From positions 25,939-89,938 of the forward strand of contig NZ_BMIQ01000012.1 in NCBI RefSeq assembly GCF_014642635.1: 64,000 bases of DNA. The letters run 5' to 3'. This stretch comes from Aureimonas endophytica (lineage in GTDB: Bacteria > Pseudomonadota > Alphaproteobacteria > Rhizobiales > Rhizobiaceae). Positions within the stretch are counted from its first letter, which is position 1. Every line of letters begins with the position of its first letter. The notes beneath the pieces are model-generated. The model saw nothing but the letters and a program-made list of their open reading frames with translations. It was not told where the DNA came from and did no database searches. This document shows positions 25,311 to 31,808 of this stretch, piece after piece. The translations under genes were made by a program, and so were the position numbers.

Positions 25311-25329
25311 AATAGGTAGGTCTATGAGG
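25311..25329 (+). repeat. Copy 1 of an AATAGGTAGGT..ATGAGG motif
   Basis: AATAGGTAGGT, two variable bases, then ATGAGG. An almost identical block is at 27111-27129 and a looser one at 26058-26076. It lies in a gap without a firm gene. It may be a phage promoter, or a ribosome site plus start codon of short frames (a 44-codon frame opens at 25324 here). Confidence 0.45.
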
Positions 25330-25366
25330 GGGGCTCTAGGCTGCCATATAGTTATACACATAGAGA

Positions 25367-25483
25367 TAGACCCCATCATCATCCTCACCGGGAGCATGGC
25401 CATCAGGAGATGGAGCTTTAGGCTGTGCTCAAAGTGTACGATCCAAGCGACCTATTAGGCTCTTTGGGGGATGATGGGGTCTA
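25367..25483. repeat. 14-bp inverted repeat around an 89-bp spacer
   Basis: TAGACCCCATCATC at 25367-25380 and its exact inverse GATGATGGGGTCTA at 25470-25483. The related CCTAGACCCCAT occurs at 23602-23613 in the array upstream of the serine recombinase, and its inverse ATGGGGTCTAGG at 25474-25485. The shared core makes a recombination or binding site plausible. Confidence 0.55.
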
Positions 25484-25488
25484 GGTAA

Positions 25489-25557
25489 AAGCCGTTCGGA
25501 ACCCATGTGCCTTTACGAGAAGGCACTTCGAACCGACTCTAGACCAATCAACGGCTT
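25489..25557 (+). promoter_or_regulatory. Nested hairpin leader upstream of a small phage gene
   Basis: Outer stem AAGCCGTT (25489-25496) with AACGGCTT (25550-25557); inner stem GTGCCTT (25507-25513) with AAGGCAC (25520-25526), loop 6. The structure ends 47 bp before the ATG at 25605. It superficially recalls a tRNA but lacks the proper arms. A leader RNA or protein-binding element is an inference. Confidence 0.45.
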
Positions 25558-25604
25558 ACGGTGTGGGCGCCTCTTAGGAGAACGAAGCGCACCCCGAGGC
25601 ACCC

Positions 25605-26057
25605 ATGAGGAAACTCCGTAGAGACTTCACCGAGCCCGCCGATCCCGAAATGGCACGCCGCCAGCGCTGCAACGATGCGGCATGGCGCTTCCTTCTTGAT
25701 GCCGTGGCCGAACGCTTCCCCATGGATGCCATGCGTGATGCTGCGATTGTGTCTCTTCGCCGTCCTCGGGGCCTGAAGTCCCTTACGGGTTCAGCGGTCT
25801 ACGAGGTGGTAAAGCGCTTCCACTGCCCTGAGCCGACCGTGAAGCTGATGACGGGGACCCTCGCGGACCTCTTGGTGCTTGGCGGTACGGCTGGCCTCGA
25901 TGGATCACCGAGCCCGATCGCTGAGACCTACCAGAAGTTCACCACATGGAAGCTGGCCAAGGCCGGGGCGGAAAGGCGTCGGCGGGACATCACGAAGGCC
26001 GCTGAGAAGACCAAGGCCCAATGGAGACAGTCTCGGGAGTGGGAGGGGTCTAGCTGA
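25605..26057 (+). CDS. Hypothetical phage protein, 150 aa
   Basis: Basic protein with N-terminal MRKLRRDF, a helical middle (RCNDAAWRFLLDAVAERFPMDAMRDAAI) and a strongly charged C-terminal helix (RRRRDITKAAEKTKAQWRQSREW). No domain that I can name. Its size and position after the terminase remnant would allow a small terminase or other DNA-packaging role, but nothing in the sequence proves it. High GC, unlike the NTPase genes at both ends of the element. Confidence 0.65.
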   Translation: MRKLRRDFTEPADPEMARRQRCNDAAWRFLLDAVAERFPMDAMRDAAIVSLRRPRGLKSLTGSAVYEVVKRFHCPEPTVKLMTGTLADLLVLGGTAGLDGSPSPIAETYQKFTTWKLAKAGAERRRRDITKAAEKTKAQWRQSREWEGSS

Positions 26058-26070
26058 GTTAGGTGGACTG

Positions 26071-26160
26071 ATGAGGAAAGCCCTCTCGGAACCCCGCTCG
26101 CCCCAGAACATGAAGAAGGGCCGCAGCCCAGCCAGACCGCGACCCTTCAAGCCCCTCTAG
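26071..26160 (+). CDS. Possible 29-aa basic peptide
   Basis: An ATG right after AGGTGG opens a 29-codon frame rich in K, R and P (MKKGRSPARPRPFKPL at its end). The same ATGAGG context recurs at 25324 and 27124. It may be a small phage gene or only part of a repeated regulatory motif. The rest of this gap (26161-26385) shows nothing clear. Confidence 0.25.
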   Translation: MRKALSEPRSPQNMKKGRSPARPRPFKPL

Positions 26161-26385
26161 AAGGATTGGCGGCAGTGATCCGCTGCGGCCAGCCCGGAGA
26201 ATACCGCGCGGCCTCCGAAGAGCAAGGTGGTGGAAGGCGACATAACGAAAAGGAATCCAAGGGCCTAAACGGATTCACACAATGAATTGGACCCTCCGAA
26301 TCCCGGTGGCCTAGCCTCGCATCCGCCTCAGGACCTCAGCCCTCCTCAGGCGCAACCGACCAGCCACCTCCGAGGATCACCAGCC

Positions 26386-26946
26386 ATGAACGCCGTAACG
26401 CTTGCTCCGAGCGAAGGCACCTTTGCGTCCGTTGAGGCACCGCTTTGCCCCCTGCCTACCGAGGAGTTCAGCCAAAAATGGCGCCGAAGCCTGAGGGATG
26501 GCAGCGAAGAGGTGGTGCCGTGGTATCAGCGTGATCCCGCCGGAATTGTACGCTGCCCGTACGGGATACCGCAGACCAATCCCGGCTTCGTTTCACCGCT
26601 GGGTTATCTGGACCTTCATGAGGATACCCCAGCCGTGATGGCGGGCTGCCACATAGCAATAGGGCTTGCAGCAGCTTCGTGGGCGCAGGTTGGAGGGGAA
26701 AGAACAACGGGCGGCCGGGATGTCGTGATTTGCCTCACTGAGGACGCGTGCCCGATCAGCGACATGACACTATTCGAAACCCTCTGCATCGCTGAGCACG
26801 AACTCCAGCCCGCCCGCGATCGTGTCGCCGTCCGCCTCGCCACCGACCCCGACTTCACCGCCAAGTTCGCCCAGGCGCGGGCCATCATGAGCGCCGCGTG
26901 CGTCTACTTCCCCTGGTATCGCGGGGATGGCAAGATTCCCGGCTGA
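26386..26946 (+). CDS. Hypothetical phage protein, 186 aa
   Basis: Starts at the ATG at 26386 after AGGA; the frame opens earlier, but that part is proline-rich and lacks a ribosome site. No known domain. The middle reads PVMAGCHIA-like small residues followed by DVVICLTEDACPISDMTLFETLCIAEHELQPARDRVA and ends FPWYRGDGKIPG. Predicted soluble. It is followed by a 615-bp gap with two strong hairpins. Confidence 0.6.
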   Translation: MNAVTLAPSEGTFASVEAPLCPLPTEEFSQKWRRSLRDGSEEVVPWYQRDPAGIVRCPYGIPQTNPGFVSPLGYLDLHEDTPAVMAGCHIAIGLAAASWAQVGGERTTGGRDVVICLTEDACPISDMTLFETLCIAEHELQPARDRVAVRLATDPDFTAKFAQARAIMSAACVYFPWYRGDGKIPG

Positions 26947-27110
26947 GGGAAGCCGTAGGGGTCTCATAGGTCCCAAGACTGAACCCCAGCGAGGGGCATG
27001 AAGCCGGGCGGCAAGGGTGCGAGAAGACGCCCACCGCGCGGTTTCGTTATGTTCGGCCGGAGGAAGGCGAATTGCCCCTCATGATGAGAAAGCCGGCCTA
27101 GTAGGGGCGC

Positions 27111-27129
27111 AATAGGTAGGTTGATGAGG
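27111..27129 (+). repeat. Copy 2 of the AATAGGTAGGT..ATGAGG motif
   Basis: AATAGGTAGGT, two variable bases and ATGAGG, matching 25311-25329 at all other positions. A 15-codon frame opens at the ATG (27124), too short to support by itself. Confidence 0.45.
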
Positions 27130-27250
27130 AGCGGGATTATGTCTCGTATCGAGGAAGGCGCTCAGAATTAGGCGTCACGATAAGGCCCCCGCGCCTAACT
27201 AAGTGCGCCGCGCGGTTCAGAGATACCCTCAATGCCGGCCATCTCGAACA

Positions 27251-27276
27251 CTAAGCGTAACGAGCGGTACGCTTAG
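27251..27276. terminator. 9-bp perfect hairpin
   Basis: CTAAGCGTA (27251-27259) pairs with TACGCTTAG (27268-27276), loop 8. No T-run follows. It could be a terminator of the preceding unit or a protein-binding palindrome. Confidence 0.4.
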
Positions 27277-27434
27277 CGCCAAACCATTTCGCCCTTCGCC
27301 TCGCATGGCCGGGCCATACCGCTAACCATCGACCCCAATTCCCTCTCAGCACCCACGGGCCGCGCCATCCGCGCAGTGGGGGGCCGCGCCGCGCCTTCAA
27401 GGCATCGCGCCATGCCAGCCGAGAGGGACGCTGA

Positions 27435-27479
27435 GGCCCGCAGACAGAAAATCCCAGGGGTGGGCGCTGTCTGCGGGCC
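27435..27479. terminator. 13-bp perfect hairpin upstream of a phage gene
   Basis: GGCCCGCAGACAG (27435-27447) pairs with CTGTCTGCGGGCC (27467-27479). The 19-nt loop itself can form CCCA/TGGG. It lies 82 bp before the ATG at 27562. A leader structure, terminator or operator is possible. Confidence 0.5.
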
Positions 27480-27561
27480 GGATGGCTTCGTGCCGTCCAG
27501 TCTTCGAGCCTGCCCTGTCCCCCCAATCCACCACCATTCAGAAACGAAAGGCATCGCGCCT

Positions 27562-28377
27562 ATGTCTACGATTCCGGCCCCAAGCCCGCCCCGACGCCGC
27601 ATCCGCAGGAACGCCCCCGACCGCTATCTCTCAGCGGACGGCCTGTACGCCCGCCTCGCGTACCTTCAAGACTTCATCCGCCACGCTCAGCACCACTTTC
27701 CGGCACCGCCCCCAAGCGACTTCACGGACCCCATTCCGAACTTCCTCCTGGTCGGGGCAGAGCATGGACCGATCACCGCCGTTGAGCTGGACATGCGGGG
27801 CGGACACCAGATGGTCGGCATTTCGATCCACGGCCGCAACCTCCGTTGGCTCCACCCCCTCGACTACGTGGCGGTAAGCTTGGTGACGGCTTACGGCGTC
27901 CCGCTCACGCTTCAGAAGACAGGTGGCGGCTTCGACTATCCGAGGTTCCGCGCGTTCATGCCCGCAGCAAAGGGCCGGAATATCTATCTTCTCCGAGCCC
28001 TTGCCGATGCTCCGCCGTGGCTGGTGGCGAGCCATCTGGAGCCGATCGCGGACCTGAACGAGGCCGCTTCGAGGGTGGACCACCACTATCTCGGCAGGGA
28101 CGCCATTCGGCTTCGATCGGTGAGGGAGGTTCGGGAGGAAGGCAAGGAAAGCCGTGTCCCGCGCCTTGGGCGGCAAGCCCTTATCGATGCCGCCGCACAC
28201 TATTACGGGCTCCATGCAGACAAGGCGGAGTTCCATCCGGCATCGGAAGTCTACCGGATGATGGTCGAAGCGGCCTTCACGTTGGCGGACTGGCGGCACG
28301 GAAGAGCGGACGGCAAGCCTGTGGCAGCAACCGCATTCGACCGTATCGCGGGCGTTTCCCTCCCGACCGCAGCCTAG
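27562..28377 (+). CDS. Hypothetical phage protein, 271 aa
   Basis: I start at 27562 (GAAAGG upstream). A basic N-terminal tail (PPRRRIRRNAPDRYLSADGL) is followed by a mixed alpha/beta body (GPITAVELDMRGGHQMVGISIHGRNLRWLHPLDYVAVSLVTAYG) and a helical C-terminus (FHPASEVYRMMVEAAFTLADWRHG). I do not recognise it. It is 83 bp before the Rha-like gene and probably in the same transcript. Confidence 0.65.
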   Translation: MSTIPAPSPPRRRIRRNAPDRYLSADGLYARLAYLQDFIRHAQHHFPAPPPSDFTDPIPNFLLVGAEHGPITAVELDMRGGHQMVGISIHGRNLRWLHPLDYVAVSLVTAYGVPLTLQKTGGGFDYPRFRAFMPAAKGRNIYLLRALADAPPWLVASHLEPIADLNEAASRVDHHYLGRDAIRLRSVREVREEGKESRVPRLGRQALIDAAAHYYGLHADKAEFHPASEVYRMMVEAAFTLADWRHGRADGKPVAATAFDRIAGVSLPTAA

Positions 28378-28460
28378 CACCACAGCCAAGCTATCCGAGC
28401 CTCGGGGCAATCGCTCCGGGGCCGCTCGCACATTTCTCATTCAGTCCGAAGGCTCACCCC

Positions 28461-28823
28461 ATGCCCAGCATCGAACCGAATATCTTCACCATCGACCGGA
28501 TGCCCTACGTAGACAGCCGGGACATCGCACGCGAGTTCGGCATTCGGCATTCCCGCGTTCTCGAACGGATCGCCGAAGTTAGAAGCAACATCCCGGATGC
28601 AGCCAGCGAGCATTTCCGCAAGCGGATGGCTGTGGTCGACGGCCATGAAACCCATTCCGTCGCTGTCTCCTACATCGCATTCATGACGATGCCGGTCCCA
28701 CACCGCCGGACAGAGCGGACGCTGAAAGCGCTCGTCGCCTATCTCGAAGCGATGAGTGCGGCCTTCGACGCGGCCGGAGGGACGATCCCGCCCCTTCGCA
28801 CGTTGATGGAGGGGCGGAACTGA
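28461..28823 (+). CDS. Rha-like phage regulatory protein, 120 aa
   Basis: The pattern YVDSRDIAREFGIRHSRVLERIAEVRS is the N-terminal signature of the Rha family (S-R-[DE]-I-A-..-F-x-x-RH-..-V-L-..-I), followed by an aromatic-poor second half (HSVAVSYIAFMTMPVPHRRTERTLKALVAYLEAM). Rha proteins occur in temperate phages and interfere with host or phage growth control. The start follows AAGG. Its stop overlaps the next start as TGATG, so expression with the following ejection-type protein is coupled. Confidence 0.7.
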   Translation: MPSIEPNIFTIDRMPYVDSRDIAREFGIRHSRVLERIAEVRSNIPDAASEHFRKRMAVVDGHETHSVAVSYIAFMTMPVPHRRTERTLKALVAYLEAMSAAFDAAGGTIPPLRTLMEGRN

Positions 28824-31786
28824 TGGCCCGCGCACCGAGCACCCCTTCCTCAGGCACCGTGCTCCTCCAGCCGCAAGCCCAGCCCGTCGACACCTTCGAG
28901 GCGCCCCCGAGAACCAATCCGCTCTTGGAGCTGGCGCAGAGCCTCGCGCCGCTCAGCCGCGAGGTGGATGAGATGCTGTCCGTCCGCGCCGCGAAGCAGA
29001 AAGAGGACGACATCAAGCAGGCCGACGCCCTCTTCGTTGAGACAAACGGCGACGGCATCGCGGAGGCCACGCGGCGAGGGCTCTGGCCAGCGCACACCTC
29101 CCCGACATTCGTGAAGCACTACAAGCAGCTCGAAGGGGATGCGATCGGCCGACGCCTCCGGGCCGGCTGGCAGGCCGCCTACGACCAGTGGGCGGAGAAG
29201 GGCACCGCTGACGATGCGGCTCTGAAGGCCAAGCAGAAGGAGTACGTTGCGGCCAACATCGGCACGGACGATCCTGAAATCCTGGCGGCAGTTCGCCCCC
29301 ATCTCAGCGAGCTTGTGGGCGCTGCCATCGAGACCCACTCCCGCTATCGTTCGGGGCAGTTCAGGGAGGAGGCCCTTCGCGCCAACCTCTCCGCCATCAA
29401 CTCCACCCTGGACGATGCCGACACGGACGGCCTCGCGTCCGGCAAGGGGACCGACTACGCGGCGGCAGGCGATGCCATCGAACGCCAGCGCCAAGCCTAC
29501 ATCGCATCCGGCGGCACGGCTTCGGACTTCGATGAGAACGGCATGAAGCTCATCGCGGCGAAGGCGGTGGAGCTGCGCGACCCGAAGCTCCTCGATTTCT
29601 TCAAGCGCAAGGTGCCCGGCGAGGACTACACCTATGGCGATACGCCCGTGGGCTCGCAACTCCGGCAGACCGCGACGGATCACCTGGAGACGATCGCCCG
29701 GCAAGAAGTAGTCGACCAGAACCAGCAAGCGGAGCGGCAGCGCAAAGCCCAAGCCGATGCCGCCACCCGATCCGCGATCGATGCGCTTGCGGCCGGGCAG
29801 ACAGTGCCGGAGGAGGTCTTGGCGGCGGGCTCGAAGGCCGATGCCGACTTCCGGGTGAAGGTCGGCGAGTGGAAGGCCAACCTCGCCAAGGGCCGCCGTA
29901 ATGATCCTCTCGTTATGCAGATCAAGCGGGAGATTGTTGGCGGCGCTGGGATGGATGCCGTCCGTGTGGCACTGCCGAGCATCGAGAGCCCTGACGACCT
30001 CAGCGACGTAGTCACCTTCGCGAAGTCCGTAGGCGGGGACGAAGCAGGCGGAACGAACAACATCCTCAACACGGCGTCTGTTCGCGAGACGTTGGCCACG
30101 CTGGAAGCCCGCACCAAGGCCACCGGATCGTTCCTCAATCCGATCACCGGCACGACGCCGGAAGGTGATGAAGTGATGTTCGACTTTCGGATGATGGCTT
30201 TGCAATGGGCGAAGGCTCACCCGGACGCCCCGGCTGAGGAGCGTGAAACGGCCATTGCCCGCATGGGCAAGATTGTTAAAAGCCGCCTTTTCCCCGACCC
30301 AGCGGACCCGAACATCATGCAGTATCGGCGTGATGCCAATGCCGTGGGCGGCTTCGAGAACCCTTACGAGACCGCAGCGCCGGTCCAGCCGGAGAACGCC
30401 CAGCCTCAGCCGGCCGCCCAGCCCAAGGCCGACGACAGGACCCCGCAGCAGCGGGCGGAGGATGCCGGCGCTGCGATCGGACGCATGGTCCCGCCCGCAG
30501 GATCGCCTCAAGGAACCGGCCTCAGCCCGGAAGCCCAGAGCTATTTCGACAGCTTCAGCCCGGAGGAGCAGGCGGCCATCCGCAACGGGGCGGCAGGGGT
30601 GAAGGGCGGTCTCCCGGCGATGGTCGATCACCTGCAACGGACTGGCCAAAAACCGAAGGCCAGACCCACCGCCACCGCGCCGGATGGGACACCGATCGAC
30701 CCCATTGCGTATCACCCCTCGCAGCCGGCTCGCCCTGCCGACCTTCGCTTCCTCTCCTCCCGCGCCGTCAGCGGGGCCCAGCGCCCGGACAGCTTCACGG
30801 GGATGCGGCCGGAGTTCGCTTCTGGGCTCGAAGCTATGCTCCGCGCGGCTCCTCCCGAGATCGCGGAGGGGCTTCAGGTCTCTTCTGGATACCGATCGCC
30901 GGAGCGCCAAGCCGAGCTTTGGGCCGATGCTCTTCGGAAATACGGATCGCCGGCCGAAGCCCGCAAGTGGGTCGCACCGCCCGGACGCTCCGGCCACAAC
31001 CACGGCCATGCGGCAGACCTCTCGTTCAACGGCAAGCGCCTGGACGATGCCCCCGCCAATGTCCGGGAGTGGGTCCATCAGAATGCGGCTCGGTTCGGCC
31101 TCGCGTTTCCCCTCGGCAACGAGGCGTGGCACGTAGAGTTGGCCGGGGCGCGGAGCGGCGGAGGCAAAGGAGCCATCGCGCGGCGCACCTTCACACCGAA
31201 GGATGCGGAGAGCTTCCTATCTGCGGCGATGTCGCTGGATGCGCTGGATGCTCCAGGCGATGCGCGGGATAATGAGGGCGGCGCGTTCGTCCCTGGCGAT
31301 GTCTCGGCAGGCCGGCTCCTGGACCTCATTGGACAGGCGGAAGCGGGCGGCAACTACAACGCGGTCTTCGGGAACGAGGACGCAACGCGGGACCTCAGCC
31401 GCTACAGCCTGGACGACATCCTCAACGAGCAGGCCGCCGCGAAGAACCGCAACGCCTACTCGACGGCCATCGGCAAGTACCAATTCCTTCACAAGACCCT
31501 TCGCGGCCTAAAGGAGGAATTGGGTCTCAGCGGATCGGAAAGCTTCACGCCGGAGCTTCAGGACAGGCTTGCGGTCGCGCTTCTGCGGCGGCGCGGATGG
31601 TCGGCATTCCGGGCCGGGAAGATCAGCAAGCGGCAGTTCGCCCTTCGCCTCAGCCAGGAGTGGGCCACGTTGCCGGACCCGAACACGGGCCGAAGCTTCT
31701 ACCACGATGACGGCGTGAACCGGGCCAGGGCGAAGAGCCGTGAGGTCTACGCGGCGCTTGGCTTCCCGATCGGCGGCGAAGGCTGA
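28823..31786 (+). CDS. Phage ejection-type protein with M15 peptidase and GH104-like lysozyme domains
   Basis: 987 residues. The first ~650 are helical and charged with no named domain. Residues from about 680 to 780 form an M15 D-Ala-D-Ala carboxypeptidase domain: SSGYRSPERQAELW, the zinc motif SGHNHGHAADLSF and EAWHVEL. From about 830 on, GQAEAGGNYNAVFG, YSTAIGKYQF, FTPELQDRLAVALLRRRG and EWATLPDPNTGRSFY track the lambda endolysin (GH104 transglycosylase). The protein could cut both peptide and glycan bonds of the cell wall. Size, order and absence of a signal peptide suggest an internal virion protein of T7-like podoviruses that drills the wall during DNA entry. The next gene is 22 bp away. 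Confidence 0.75.
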   Translation: MARAPSTPSSGTVLLQPQAQPVDTFEAPPRTNPLLELAQSLAPLSREVDEMLSVRAAKQKEDDIKQADALFVETNGDGIAEATRRGLWPAHTSPTFVKHYKQLEGDAIGRRLRAGWQAAYDQWAEKGTADDAALKAKQKEYVAANIGTDDPEILAAVRPHLSELVGAAIETHSRYRSGQFREEALRANLSAINSTLDDADTDGLASGKGTDYAAAGDAIERQRQAYIASGGTASDFDENGMKLIAAKAVELRDPKLLDFFKRKVPGEDYTYGDTPVGSQLRQTATDHLETIARQEVVDQNQQAERQRKAQADAATRSAIDALAAGQTVPEEVLAAGSKADADFRVKVGEWKANLAKGRRNDPLVMQIKREIVGGAGMDAVRVALPSIESPDDLSDVVTFAKSVGGDEAGGTNNILNTASVRETLATLEARTKATGSFLNPITGTTPEGDEVMFDFRMMALQWAKAHPDAPAEERETAIARMGKIVKSRLFPDPADPNIMQYRRDANAVGGFENPYETAAPVQPENAQPQPAAQPKADDRTPQQRAEDAGAAIGRMVPPAGSPQGTGLSPEAQSYFDSFSPEEQAAIRNGAAGVKGGLPAMVDHLQRTGQKPKARPTATAPDGTPIDPIAYHPSQPARPADLRFLSSRAVSGAQRPDSFTGMRPEFASGLEAMLRAAPPEIAEGLQVSSGYRSPERQAELWADALRKYGSPAEARKWVAPPGRSGHNHGHAADLSFNGKRLDDAPANVREWVHQNAARFGLAFPLGNEAWHVELAGARSGGGKGAIARRTFTPKDAESFLSAAMSLDALDAPGDARDNEGGAFVPGDVSAGRLLDLIGQAEAGGNYNAVFGNEDATRDLSRYSLDDILNEQAAAKNRNAYSTAIGKYQFLHKTLRGLKEELGLSGSESFTPELQDRLAVALLRRRGWSAFRAGKISKRQFALRLSQEWATLPDPNTGRSFYHDDGVNRARAKSREVYAALGFPIGGEG

Positions 31787-31808
31787 GGGCGGAAAGGAGA
31801 TAGAACAA

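Larger units (their letters stand above)
26947..27561. other. Structured intergenic stretch of the phage region
   Basis: No gene is supported. It holds the repeated AATAGGTAGGT motif (27111), a 9-bp hairpin (27251-27276) and a 13-bp hairpin (27435-27479) before the next start at 27562. The density of structure suggests a control region with promoter and terminator elements. Frames of about 100 codons on the minus strand here have no ribosome sites. Confidence 0.5.

Noticed and set aside
25264-25458. 64-codon frame with hydrophobic isoleucine run
   Set aside because: It lies on the 14-bp inverted repeat and repeated motif; composition does not look like a protein gene. A shorter start at 25324 follows the repeated motif and cannot be excluded.
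25489-25557. Possible tRNA
   Set aside because: The outer stem fits in length, but there is no D-arm or T-arm and the inner stem is seven pairs with a six-base loop, unlike an anticodon arm.
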